A stretch of DNA of 32,615 bases from an uncultured Phascolarctobacterium sp. Its GTDB lineage: Bacteria; Bacillota; Negativicutes; Acidaminococcales; Acidaminococcaceae. Each line of letters begins with the position of its first letter. Position 1 is the stretch's first letter. Under the pieces are notes generated by a model, which saw only the letters and a program-made list of their open reading frames with translations, made no database searches and had not been told where the DNA came from. Shown one piece after another: positions 14,182 through 22,118 of the stretch. Location: NCBI GenBank assembly GCA_905207485.1, contig CAJLLL010000021.1:1-32615 (forward strand), written 5' to 3'. The translations under genes were made by a program, and so were the position numbers.

Positions 14182-14530
14182 AATTTGAAAGGAAAGTTAA
14201 AAGAGTCTTTTCAAAGCGATTATTACGGACCACTCCTTTTGCGGAGTTAAGGCCATACGGACAGCCGGGTCCACTGCCGCTTGACTGCTTTGGCAGTCCT
14301 ATTGATTGAGTTAAAAGCTCAAATTTTATAAGTTGGTTACCCTTAACTGAAATGCGCCAGTGCGCAAACTTGTGAAACGGTCAATACGAGTAGTAAAAGT
14401 ATAATTGCTATATAGACTCTGACTCATTCCGAAAGCATATAAAACCTTTTTCTGCCCTTTTATTTATGGGCGAAGAAGGCTGTTTGGCTTATAACGCAAG
14501 TTGTGCATTAAGCATGGCTTGCGTTTTTTG
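14182..14530 (+). ncRNA. Structured leader RNA of the polyamine operon, class not recognised
   Basis: About 350 nt of non-coding RNA between a consensus promoter and the arginine decarboxylase gene. A long-range helix AGAGTC (14202-14207)/GACTCT (14415-14420) closes a domain with several local stems: GGACC/GGTCC enclosing ACTCC/GGAGT, GACTGC/GCAGTC (about 14283-14298), TTGAG/CTCAA, TGCGC/GCGCA (about 14353-14365) and ATAC/GTAT. A strong hairpin (about 14445-14480) and an intrinsic terminator follow. AACTTG (14367-14372) is complementary to CAAGTT (14497-14502) in the terminator's 5' side, which would allow an antiterminator. It does not match the lysine, SAM, cobalamin, TPP, guanidine or T-box signatures that I know. 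It may be a riboswitch or an attenuator, or a separate small RNA. Confidence 0.6.
14493..14527 (+). terminator. Intrinsic terminator inside the polyamine operon leader
   Basis: AACGCAAG (14494-14500 region) pairs with CTTGCGTT, with an inner GTGC/GCAT stem and a tail of six T residues. It ends about 30 nt before the start codon of the first operon gene, so it must be regulated or leaky for the operon to be expressed. Confidence 0.85.
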
Positions 14531-14558
14531 TTTTGTGTAGCTTTTGGGAGGGTAAAGA

Positions 14559-16022
14559 ATGTTAAAACTTAACCGTACCAGTTTGGACCAGACCCGCGCG
14601 CCGATTTATGAAGCGTTGGAGAACTTCCGCCGTATGAGGGTTGTGCCATTTGATGTGCCGGGGCATAAACGCGGACGCGGCAATCCGGAATTGACGGCAT
14701 TTTTGGGACAAGCGTGTGTTGGCGTGGATGTTAACAGCATGAAGCCGCTTGATAATTTATGCCATCCGGTTTCTGTAATCCGTGAAGCGGAAGAACTGGC
14801 TGCCGATGCTTTTGGCGCGGCGCATGCCTTTTTAATGGTTGGCGGGACTACCAGCTCGGTGCAGTGCATGGTGCTGTCGTCCTGTAAACGTGGGGATGAA
14901 ATTATTTTGCCGCGCAACGTGCATAAAAGCGTAATTAACGCGCTTGTGCTCTGCGGTGCGGTACCGGTGTATGTTAACCCTGAGGTGGACAGCAGGCTCG
15001 GCATTTCGCTCGGAATGAAGCGCGAACAGGTTGAGCGTGCTATTGCTGAACACCCGAAAGCTGTGGCGGTGCTTGTAAATAACCCAACTTATTATGGCAT
15101 TTGCAGCGATTTGCGCGCAATAGTTAAAATGGCGCACGCAGCAGGCATGCGCTGCCTGGTTGATGAAGCGCACGGCACGCATTTTTATTTTGGCAGCGGC
15201 CTGCCGGTATCGGCAATGGAAGCCGGTGCGGACATGGCATCGGTATCCATGCACAAAAGCGGCGGCAGCCTTACGCAGTCCAGCCTTTTGTTAACCGGTC
15301 CCAATGTGCATGCAGGTTATGTACGGCAAATTATAAACCTTACGCAGACCACATCGGGCAGTTATCTTTTAATGTCAAGCCTAGATATAAGCCGCCGCAA
15401 TCTTGCTTTGCGCGGCAACGAAGTGTTCCATCAGGTTTCTGATATGGCAGAATACGCACGGCGCGAGATTAACGCCGTTGGCGGCTATTATGCCTTCGGC
15501 AGGGAACTGCTTAACGGCAATTCTATTTTTGATTTTGATACTACCAAATTAAGCGTGCATACATTGGATATCGGACTGGCAGGCATTGAAGTATACGATA
15601 TTCTGCGCGATGAGTATGATATACAGATTGAGTTTGGCGATATCGGCAATATTCTTGCATATCTTTCCATGGGCGACAGGCCGCAGGAACTGGAGCGTCT
15701 TGTAAGCGCTCTGGCGGAAATACGCCGACGTTATCAGAAGGACGGCACCGGCATGCTGACGCAGGAATATATTGAGCCGGAAGTTGTAACAAGCCCGCAG
15801 GAAGCGTTTTATGCCGATAAAATCAGCCTGCCTCTTGCTGAGAGCGAAGGGCGTGTATGCAGTGAGTTTGTAATGTGTTATCCGCCCGGCATACCTATTC
15901 TGGCTCCTGGCGAGCGTATTACTGGTGAAATTTTGGAGCATATCCGCTATGCAAAGGAAAAAGGGTGCAGCATGACGGGTTCGGAAGACCCGGATTTACA
16001 ACATATTAATGTGCTGGCATGA
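14559..16022 (+). CDS. speA: Arginine decarboxylase, B. subtilis SpeA type (Orn/Lys/Arg decarboxylase family)
   Basis: A 487-residue PLP enzyme of aspartate-aminotransferase fold, matching the length of B. subtilis SpeA. Motifs are VPFDVPGHKRGRG near the N-terminus, the cofactor aspartate in VDEAHGTHFYFGSGLP (Asp202), and the Schiff-base lysine in SMHKSGGSLTQSS (Lys233). The HKxGGSLTQSS form favours arginine as substrate, giving agmatine, but ornithine or lysine specificity is not excluded by sequence alone. GGGAGGG precedes the ATG. It is first in a five-gene operon whose agmatinase gene fits agmatine as the product. Expression should depend on passing the leader terminator. The reaction is cytosolic. 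Confidence 0.88.
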   Translation: MLKLNRTSLDQTRAPIYEALENFRRMRVVPFDVPGHKRGRGNPELTAFLGQACVGVDVNSMKPLDNLCHPVSVIREAEELAADAFGAAHAFLMVGGTTSSVQCMVLSSCKRGDEIILPRNVHKSVINALVLCGAVPVYVNPEVDSRLGISLGMKREQVERAIAEHPKAVAVLVNNPTYYGICSDLRAIVKMAHAAGMRCLVDEAHGTHFYFGSGLPVSAMEAGADMASVSMHKSGGSLTQSSLLLTGPNVHAGYVRQIINLTQTTSGSYLLMSSLDISRRNLALRGNEVFHQVSDMAEYARREINAVGGYYAFGRELLNGNSIFDFDTTKLSVHTLDIGLAGIEVYDILRDEYDIQIEFGDIGNILAYLSMGDRPQELERLVSALAEIRRRYQKDGTGMLTQEYIEPEVVTSPQEAFYADKISLPLAESEGRVCSEFVMCYPPGIPILAPGERITGEILEHIRYAKEKGCSMTGSEDPDLQHINVLA

Positions 16023-16036
16023 GAGGGTGAGTAAAA

Positions 16037-16891
16037 ATGGAAATGTGGTTCAGTGAATTTCATACCCCGGACGTAAAGCACAGCATCAGGGTTAATAGGC
16101 ATTTGTATTCCAAACAGAGCGAGTTTCAGCGCATTGATATTTTTGAAACTCCGGAGTTTGGGCGCGTGCTGACTCTTGACGGCAATGTAATGCTGACAGA
16201 ACGGGACGAATTTATTTACGATGAGATGATTACCCATGTGCCTATGGCGGTGCATCAGGGTATTAAGGATATTTTGGTTATTGGTGCTGGCGACGGCGGC
16301 GTAGTGCGTGAACTGACCCGTTATGACCGGGTACGCCGCATTGACCTTGTGGAAATGGACCCGCAGGTTATTGAAGCCTGCCGTACTTATCTGCCGAGCA
16401 ATGCCTGCCGCATGGATGACCGCCGCGTGCATATTTATTTTGGCAATGCGCTGAAATTTATCCGCCGCTGCGAAGAAGAATACGATTTGATTATCGTTGA
16501 TTCAACCGACCCGTTCGGCCCATCGGAAGGCTTGTTTACACGAGAGTTTTACGGAAGCTGCTATAATGCCCTGCGTGAGGACGGCATTATGGTTAACCAG
16601 CAAGGCAGTCCGTTTTACGCTGAGGATGCTGCCGCTATGCAGCGCAGCCATAAACGTATTGTAAATACCTTCCCTATCAGCAGGGTGTATCAGGCGCATA
16701 TTCCCACTTATGCCGCAGGTTACTGGCTGTTTGGCTTTGCCAGCAAAAAATACCATCCGCTGGATGATTTGGACAGCGCAGCCTGGGATGCGCTTAATAT
16801 GCATACCCGTTATTACACTACAAGACTGCATAAAGGCGCGTTTTACCTGCCCGCCTTTTTGGAAGAAATGCTTGAGGAAGTGGAGGACTGA
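16037..16891 (+). CDS. speE: Spermidine synthase (polyamine aminopropyltransferase)
   Basis: A 284-residue protein close in length and pattern to B. subtilis SpeE. An N-terminal beta domain has LTLDGNVMLTERDEFIYDEM. The Rossmann domain carries the decarboxy-SAM site GAGDGGVVREL and VEMDPQVIEACR, and the catalytic-loop motif VDSTDPFGPSEGLFTREFY. It transfers aminopropyl from decarboxylated SAM to putrescine, or possibly to agmatine. No SAM decarboxylase (speD) lies in this window, although it is often next to speE, so that enzyme must be elsewhere or the acceptor/donor use differs. The gene starts 14 bp after speA. Confidence 0.92.
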   Translation: MEMWFSEFHTPDVKHSIRVNRHLYSKQSEFQRIDIFETPEFGRVLTLDGNVMLTERDEFIYDEMITHVPMAVHQGIKDILVIGAGDGGVVRELTRYDRVRRIDLVEMDPQVIEACRTYLPSNACRMDDRRVHIYFGNALKFIRRCEEEYDLIIVDSTDPFGPSEGLFTREFYGSCYNALREDGIMVNQQGSPFYAEDAAAMQRSHKRIVNTFPISRVYQAHIPTYAAGYWLFGFASKKYHPLDDLDSAAWDALNMHTRYYTTRLHKGAFYLPAFLEEMLEEVED

Positions 16892-16893
16892 CA

Positions 16894-17748
16894 ATGAAGC
16901 CTAATGTGGAAACATTTATCGGCTGCGACAGCAGTTATGACGAAGCTGGCATTGTGCTGTACGGAGCGCCGTTTGATTCTACCACCAGTTTCCGCCCGGG
17001 TGCGCGTTTTGGCCCGGCGGCAATGCGCCACGAAAGTTTTGGGCTTGAAACCTACAGCCCGTATCAGGACGCCGATTTAACGGACTGCAAGGTTTTTGAC
17101 AGCGGCGATATGGAATTATGCTTCGGCAGTTCGGAAGCTGCTCTGGCAGATATTGAAGCCCGTGCGGATGAGATTTTGGCTGACGGAAAACTGCCGCTGC
17201 TTTTGGGCGGTGAGCATCTTGTGACTTTGGGTGCTGTGCGTGCTGCAGTAAAAAAATATCCTGATTTGCATATCATTCATTTTGATGCGCACGCAGATTT
17301 GCGTGACGATTACCTTGGCGCTAAGTTAAGCCATGCCTGCGTTATCCGCCGCTGCCATGAACTGGTTGGCGATGGTAAAATTCATCAGTTCTGCATCCGC
17401 AGCGGTGAGCGCGATGAATTTGCTTTTGCCAGAGAACATACTTTTATGCAGAAGTTTAATTTTGATGGGTTGCAAGAAACGGTGGCGCAGCTTAAAGCTG
17501 AGGGCACGCCCATATATTTTACGATAGATTTGGATTGCCTTGATCCTTCCGTATTTGCAGGCACCGGAACGCCGGAAGCAGGCGGCGTGAGTTTTATGCA
17601 GCTTTTAGATGCATTGCGCTGCGTGTGCACGGCAAACGTAATCGGCGCAGATGTGAATGAACTGGCGCCGATGCTTGATGCCAGCGGCGTATCGACGGCG
17701 ACGGCCTGCAAAGTTTTAAGAGAATTGATTTTAGCATTGCATAAATAA
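16894..17748 (+). CDS. speB: Agmatinase (ureohydrolase family)
   Basis: A 284-residue member of the arginase/agmatinase family. The metal ligands are all present: GGEHLVTLG, HFDAHADLRDDY (two aspartates and a histidine) and TIDLDCLDPSVFAGTGTPEAG. These coordinate two Mn2+ ions. The expected reaction is agmatine to putrescine plus urea; hydrolysis of N1-aminopropylagmatine to spermidine is an alternative known for some homologues. It begins 2 bp after the speE stop with GGAGG ahead of the ATG, showing tight coupling. Its manganese dependence fits the interest in manganese seen elsewhere in the window, but there is no direct regulatory link. Confidence 0.92.
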   Translation: MKPNVETFIGCDSSYDEAGIVLYGAPFDSTTSFRPGARFGPAAMRHESFGLETYSPYQDADLTDCKVFDSGDMELCFGSSEAALADIEARADEILADGKLPLLLGGEHLVTLGAVRAAVKKYPDLHIIHFDAHADLRDDYLGAKLSHACVIRRCHELVGDGKIHQFCIRSGERDEFAFAREHTFMQKFNFDGLQETVAQLKAEGTPIYFTIDLDCLDPSVFAGTGTPEAGGVSFMQLLDALRCVCTANVIGADVNELAPMLDASGVSTATACKVLRELILALHK

Positions 17749-17769
17749 AATTTAAAGGAGAGTGGTAAA

Positions 17770-19029
17770 ATGAGTAAAGTTCTTGTTATCGGCTGCGGCG
17801 GCGTTGCTACCGTTGCTATCCACAAATGCTGCCAGGTTAGCGAAGTATTTACGGAGCTGTGCATTGCCAGCCGTACCAAAGCAAAATGCGATAAACTTGC
17901 AGAAGAGCTGAAAGGCAAAACTGCAACCAAAATTACTACTGCACAGATTGATGCTGACGATGTTGAACAGCTTAAAGCACTGATTAACGAATACAAGCCC
18001 GACCTTGTAATGAACATTGCCCTGCCGTATCAGGATTTAACCATAATGGATGCCTGCCTTGCCTGTGGCGTAAATTACATGGATACCGCTAACTACGAAC
18101 CGGAAAATACCGACGACACCGAATGGCGTGCAGTTTATGAAAAACGCTGCAAAGAAGCTGGCTTCAGCGCATATTTTGACTACAGCTGGCAGTGGGCATA
18201 CCGCAAAAAATTTGAAGAAGCAGGTCTTACCGCACTGCTTGGCTGCGGCTTTGACCCCGGCGTAACCCAGGCTTACTGCGCGTATGCCAAAAAACACGAA
18301 TTTGATACCATTGATACTATCGATATTCTGGATTGCAACGGCGGCGACCATGGCTATGCTTTTGCCACCAACTTCAATCCGGAAGTTAACCTGCGCGAAG
18401 TATCTGCCCCTGGCAGCTATTGGGAAAACGGCAAATGGGTAGAAATTCCTGCCATGAGTATTAAACGTGAGTATGATTTTGACCAGGTTGGACATAAAGA
18501 TATGTATCTTCTGCATCACGAAGAAATTGAGAGCCTGGCGCTGAACATTCCCGAAGTAAAACGTATCCGTTTCTTCATGACTTTCGGCCAGAGCTATCTT
18601 GACCATATGCGCTGCCTTGAAAATGTGGGCATGCTTTCTACAACTCCAGTAATGTTTGAAGGGCATGAAATTGTGCCGATTAAATTCCTGAAAGCGCTGC
18701 TGCCCGACCCGGCAAGCCTTGGCCCGCGTACTAAAGGCAAAACGAACATCGGCTGTATTTTTACCGGCAAAAAAGACGGCAAAGACAAAACCTACTATAT
18801 TTATAACGTCTGCGACCATGAAGAATGCTACAAGGAAGTTGGCAGCCAGGCCGTAAGCTATACCACCGGCGTACCGGCAATGTGCGGCGCAATGATGCTG
18901 CTGACCGGCAAATGGAATAAACCCGGCGTTTATACCGTAGAAGAATTTGACCCGGATCCGTTCCTGGAGGCTCTTGATAAATATGGCCTGCCCAGAAGCG
19001 AAAGCTATGCACCGGTGCTGGTAGACTGA
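17770..19029 (+). CDS. Carboxynorspermidine/carboxyspermidine dehydrogenase (saccharopine dehydrogenase family)
   Basis: A 419-residue NAD(P)-dependent oxidoreductase. The Rossmann motif VIGCGGVATVAIHKC opens the protein, and the central region holds GCGFDPGVTQAYCAYAKKH and DCNGGDHGYAF, typical of the LYS1-like carboxynorspermidine dehydrogenases. It would condense putrescine (or diaminopropane) with aspartate semialdehyde to carboxyspermidine (or carboxynorspermidine). AAAGGAG precedes the ATG, and its stop overlaps the next start by one base. Being next to the nspC-type decarboxylase gene and after speB argues strongly for the polyamine role rather than lysine metabolism. Confidence 0.9.
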   Translation: MSKVLVIGCGGVATVAIHKCCQVSEVFTELCIASRTKAKCDKLAEELKGKTATKITTAQIDADDVEQLKALINEYKPDLVMNIALPYQDLTIMDACLACGVNYMDTANYEPENTDDTEWRAVYEKRCKEAGFSAYFDYSWQWAYRKKFEEAGLTALLGCGFDPGVTQAYCAYAKKHEFDTIDTIDILDCNGGDHGYAFATNFNPEVNLREVSAPGSYWENGKWVEIPAMSIKREYDFDQVGHKDMYLLHHEEIESLALNIPEVKRIRFFMTFGQSYLDHMRCLENVGMLSTTPVMFEGHEIVPIKFLKALLPDPASLGPRTKGKTNIGCIFTGKKDGKDKTYYIYNVCDHEECYKEVGSQAVSYTTGVPAMCGAMMLLTGKWNKPGVYTVEEFDPDPFLEALDKYGLPRSESYAPVLVD

Positions 19030-20237
19030 TGGAGCAGCGTATTGATAACCGGTCTCCTTTTGCCGGTTTGCACGGACAGCTTCCGCAGAATGTTTTTGGC
19101 AGCCTGCCTACACCCTGCTATATTTTAGATGAAGCTGCGTTAAAGCATAATGGCGAAATTCTGTCAGGCGTGGCAGAGCGCACCGGCTGTAAAATTCTGC
19201 TGGCGCAAAAAGCGTTCAGCAACTACAATCTATACCCCGTGCTGGCGCCATATCTTGCCGGTACAGAAGCCAGCGGTTTATATGAAGCCCGCCTTGGCGC
19301 AGAAGAAATGCCGGGCAAAGAAGTGCATGTATTCTGCGCTGCTTACCGCAAAGATGAATTTGATGAACTTTTAAAATATGCAGGGCATATTGTGTTCAAT
19401 TCACCACGGCAGCTGGCACGTTTTGCACCTGCTGCCAAAAAAGCGGGCAAAAGTGTAGGGCTGCGCATTAATCCGGAGTGTTCCACACAGGAAGGCCATG
19501 CTATTTATGACCCCTGTTCTCCGGGCAGCCGCATGGGCACAACGCACGCGCAGTGGGATAGTGAAATGACAACGGAGCTTGTGGAAATGCTGGGCGGACT
19601 GCATTTTCATACTTTGTGCGAGCAGGATGCCGATGATTTAGAAATAACCTTAAAAGCCGTTGAAGAGCGTTTTGGTGATGTACTGCCCAAAATGAAATGG
19701 CTTAATTTCGGCGGCGGTCATCATATTACCCGTCCCGGCTACAATATCAGCCTGTTGGAAAGCTGCATTAATTATGCGCAGCAAAAATGGGGCGTAACTG
19801 TGTATCTTGAGCCGGGCGAAGCCTGTGCCTTAAATGCAGGTTATTTGGCAACGCGCGTGCTTGATGTGATAAAAAACGGCAGCACAAATATAGCGATACT
19901 TGATACCAGTGCTGCCTGCCATATGCCGGATGTTCTGGAAATGCCGTACCGTCCGCCGTTATATGGCGCCGGTGATGCCGGAGAAAAAAGTTGTACTTTC
20001 CGCTTGGGCAGCCAAACCTGCCTTGCCGGAGATGTTATAGGTGATTACAGTTTTGACACGCAGCTTGCCGAAGGCGATATGCTGCTGTTTGGTGATATGG
20101 CAATTTACACTACCTGCAAAAACAATACCTTTAACGGCATGCCTTTACCTGCCATTTACGCATATACAGAAGCAGGGCAGCTTGAATTGATTAAAAAATT
20201 TAATTATAATGATTTTAAAAGCCGCCTTGGCAGATAA
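19029..20237 (+). CDS. nspC: Carboxynorspermidine/carboxyspermidine decarboxylase
   Basis: A 402-residue PLP decarboxylase of the alanine racemase-like fold. The N-terminus has TPCYILDEAALKHN, the Schiff-base lysine lies in KILLAQKAFSNYN, and the phosphate-binding Gly-rich loop is WLNFGGGHHITRPGYN. The second active-site segment is ILDTSAACHMPDVLEMPYRP, with the family GDVIGDYSF further on. It removes CO2 from carboxyspermidine to give spermidine (norspermidine if diaminopropane is used upstream). Its ATG overlaps the dehydrogenase stop (TGATG), so the two are translationally coupled. It is the last gene of the operon and is followed by a terminator. Confidence 0.92.
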   Translation: MEQRIDNRSPFAGLHGQLPQNVFGSLPTPCYILDEAALKHNGEILSGVAERTGCKILLAQKAFSNYNLYPVLAPYLAGTEASGLYEARLGAEEMPGKEVHVFCAAYRKDEFDELLKYAGHIVFNSPRQLARFAPAAKKAGKSVGLRINPECSTQEGHAIYDPCSPGSRMGTTHAQWDSEMTTELVEMLGGLHFHTLCEQDADDLEITLKAVEERFGDVLPKMKWLNFGGGHHITRPGYNISLLESCINYAQQKWGVTVYLEPGEACALNAGYLATRVLDVIKNGSTNIAILDTSAACHMPDVLEMPYRPPLYGAGDAGEKSCTFRLGSQTCLAGDVIGDYSFDTQLAEGDMLLFGDMAIYTTCKNNTFNGMPLPAIYAYTEAGQLELIKKFNYNDFKSRLGR

Positions 20238-20248
20238 TTAAGTAACAA

Positions 20249-20288
20249 TAAAATAAAAACCTGCGTTTAAAACGCAGGTTTTTATTTT
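20249..20288. terminator. Terminator after the polyamine operon
   Basis: A long dyad centred near 20269, with CTGCGTT/AACGCAG flanked by A-run and T-run arms. It can also stop the convergent leftward nucleotidyltransferase gene. Confidence 0.88.
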
Positions 20289-20312
20289 ATGGATGTGCAT
20301 AAGTTTGAGGCT

Positions 20313-20834
20313 TCATCGTACACCGAATAAAAAGAAACCCATTAAAGATTTTTGCAAAGCAGGCGTATATTGTTCTGTCTGCTGTTTTGTTTTAATAAAT
20401 TCACTGTCTGACTTGTAAAGTATCCGGCATGATGCCAGTTCACTGCGGTACATGATATCTAAAAAAGCATGAGGGTGCCCAGGCTGATAATTTACTGAAA
20501 AACAGCCTCTTTCGGAACTTTGGATGATGCTCTTAACTTTATTGTAGTCACGCATAATTAAATCAACATATATGCCGTCGATTACCAGCCAGCCTCCGCA
20601 GTTAACCCATTTGCCTTCATGGCAGATAAGGTTTCTGCGGTGCTCATCATCAAGGCGTGCGGCGGCGTTATTAAGCATATTATAGTCAATACTGTCATAA
20701 TAAATGCCAATGTCAATATCAGAATTATCGGTTGCCGTAGCGATAGCACGTGAACCGCCGAGTACAACGGCTTTAACAAGAGGCAGTTGCTGCAATTCGC
20801 TGGTTGCTTTTTGCAGAATTTCATTAACAGGCAT
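20313..20834 (-). CDS. Nucleotidyltransferase-domain protein, probably C-terminally truncated
   Basis: A 173-residue protein with the polymerase-beta-type nucleotidyltransferase core: GGSRAIATATDNSDIDIGIYY carries the GS motif (residues 27-28) and the metal-binding DxD (Asp39, Asp41). A third acidic strand is GIYVDLIM. Proteins with this pattern usually have a further helical C-terminal domain and about 250 or more residues; here the reading frame stops abruptly after SLMGFFLFG, next to the spe terminator. It is probably a degraded or shortened gene. The substrate is unknown. The Shine-Dalgarno is weak (AGATGG). Confidence 0.7.
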   Translation of the reverse strand: MPVNEILQKATSELQQLPLVKAVVLGGSRAIATATDNSDIDIGIYYDSIDYNMLNNAAARLDDEHRRNLICHEGKWVNCGGWLVIDGIYVDLIMRDYNKVKSIIQSSERGCFSVNYQPGHPHAFLDIMYRSELASCRILYKSDSEFIKTKQQTEQYTPALQKSLMGFFLFGVR

Positions 20835-20889
20835 GATTTTACCATCTTGTAATTTGTGTTAGTTATATTATAAATTACATAAACAGATT

Positions 20890-21036
20890 ATAAAACAAAA
20901 ATTACCGGTATATGCCGGTAATTGCGCGTATAAAGAGAAACAGCGCTTGCAGGGGATTAGTGCAAGCGCCATTCTCTAGGAAAGCTGTTTATGATGAATT
21001 TGATGGGAAGGGTTTTAGCAAGTTTTCACTTGCTAT
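20890..21036 (-). ncRNA. Candidate small RNA, about 145 nt
   Basis: Read leftward, a TATAAT box (21048-21043) is followed directly by a 5' hairpin AGCAAGT-GAAA-ACTTGCT (21034-21017). Next come an unpaired C-rich stretch (ACCCTTCCCATC), then a long stem of about 16 bp (AGAGAA and GCGCTTGCA arms, about 20934-20976) with the loop CTAATCCCC. Last is an intrinsic terminator (ATTACCGG/CCGGTAAT, then TTTTTGTTTTA). It holds no coding frame with a Shine-Dalgarno. C-rich unpaired segments are typical of Gram-positive trans-acting small RNAs that bind Shine-Dalgarno sites. It could instead be the 3' untranslated region of lgt, which ends 110 bp upstream. Confidence 0.6.
20897..20922 (-). terminator. Terminator of the candidate small RNA, possibly also of lgt
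   Basis: A perfect 8-bp stem ATTACCGG/CCGGTAAT with a 6-nt loop, followed leftward by a T-rich tract. Confidence 0.8.
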
Positions 21037-21042
21037 GCTTTT

Positions 21043-21070
21043 ATTATACACATAAATTGTGACAAACAAA
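21043..21070 (-). promoter_or_regulatory. Promoter of the candidate small RNA
   Basis: Read leftward, a perfect TATAAT (21048-21043) preceded at about 16 bp by TTTGTT (21070-21065). The -35 box is weak. Confidence 0.5.
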
Positions 21071-21148
21071 TAGACTGATTTTGAACAGTTTGTGAAAAAA
21101 CTACCACTAAATAAATATTTGCTGTTCAGGATAAAATTAATGTCATTG

Positions 21149-21955
21149 TTATTTTTTATTTTTGAGAGTTTTGGCTGCGGCTTTGGCTTTTTTATCTTTT
21201 ACTCCACAGTAAATAAAGGCGGCAAGCGCGATTAAAAAGAATATCAGGCTTGTTGCCTGCGCCGATTTTAAACCAAACATAAAAGGTTCAACATAATCGC
21301 CGCGCAGCATTTCTAAACCGAAGCGCACAACGGAATAAAGCATGACGTACAGGCACATTACCTGACCGCGGGCGTGCCCGCAAGCACGGAAAATTAACAG
21401 CAGCGCAAAAATAACAACGTCAAGCTGTCCCTCCCAAATTTCGGCAGGCCATAATGGCTGGTCGCCATAGGTTTTGTGTGCCAGCGTGCCGACTGGGTAG
21501 AGAATGCCGAAATTGCCGCCTGTCGGCGTGCCGAACGCATCGCCGTTTAGGAGATTTGCCATACGCCCAACTGCTTGCCCTATGAGAATGGAAGGCGTTA
21601 CAATATCGGCAAAGGCAACCCAGTCTATGTTGTGGCGTTTGCAGTACCAAATGCCCGTTAAAACACCTGCAATAACGCCGCCCTGCACTGCCATGCCGCC
21701 CTGCCATACAAAGGGAATTTCCAAAAGGTGGTGCTGGTAATAATCCCAGTCAAAAAAGAATACATCCCAGAGGCGTGCGCCGATAAGCCCGGCAAAACCG
21801 CCGTAAATACCAATATCAACAACATGTTCGTGCCAGCGGCCGTCCTGTTTTGCCAGAAAATAGGCAACGCCGGTTGCTAAAAAAATACTCATACATAAAA
21901 CCAAGCCGTACATGCGGATTGGAAAATCGCCAATATAAAAAAGATACTGATGCAT
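21149..21955 (-). CDS. lgt: Prolipoprotein diacylglyceryl transferase
   Basis: A 268-residue membrane enzyme with about seven transmembrane helices. It transfers diacylglycerol from phosphatidylglycerol to the lipobox cysteine of pre-lipoproteins. Lgt hallmarks are the N-terminal IRMYGLVLCMS, FVWQGGMAVQGGVIAG, the signature GQAVGRMANLLNGDAFG with its essential Arg and Asn, and the late YSVVRFGLEMLRGDY. The C-terminus is a Lys/Ala-rich tail. GGAGGT lies ahead of the ATG. It is divergent from sufC. Its substrates would include the lipoprotein encoded at 7151-7708. Confidence 0.96.
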   Translation of the reverse strand: MHQYLFYIGDFPIRMYGLVLCMSIFLATGVAYFLAKQDGRWHEHVVDIGIYGGFAGLIGARLWDVFFFDWDYYQHHLLEIPFVWQGGMAVQGGVIAGVLTGIWYCKRHNIDWVAFADIVTPSILIGQAVGRMANLLNGDAFGTPTGGNFGILYPVGTLAHKTYGDQPLWPAEIWEGQLDVVIFALLLIFRACGHARGQVMCLYVMLYSVVRFGLEMLRGDYVEPFMFGLKSAQATSLIFFLIALAAFIYCGVKDKKAKAAAKTLKNKK

Positions 21956-22065
21956 GATGACCTCCTGCTAGTAATAAAAAGCGTTGTTATTATTGTAGCA
22001 CAAGTAAAAATAAAAGGCTATCTGCAAATTCCTACAAAAAAAGTATGGAATTAACGGCGCACCTA

Positions 22066-22074
22066 TGTTATAAT
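22066..22074 (+). promoter_or_regulatory. Extended -10 promoter of the sufC-sufB operon
   Basis: TGTTATAAT (TG at -15 joined to a perfect -10 box) about 45 bp upstream of the sufC start. No good -35 is seen, as is common for extended -10 promoters. Confidence 0.5.
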
Positions 22075-22118
22075 GGTAACGCAGTCAATGCAAATCCTTA
22101 AGAAAGAAGGTAAATGAA

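Noticed and set aside
14182..14530. Identification of the spe leader as tmRNA, RNase P, 6S or SRP RNA
   Set aside because: The conserved sequences of these RNAs (tRNA-like ends, GAGGAAAGUCC core, GGAAGGAAGCAGCC loop) are not present.
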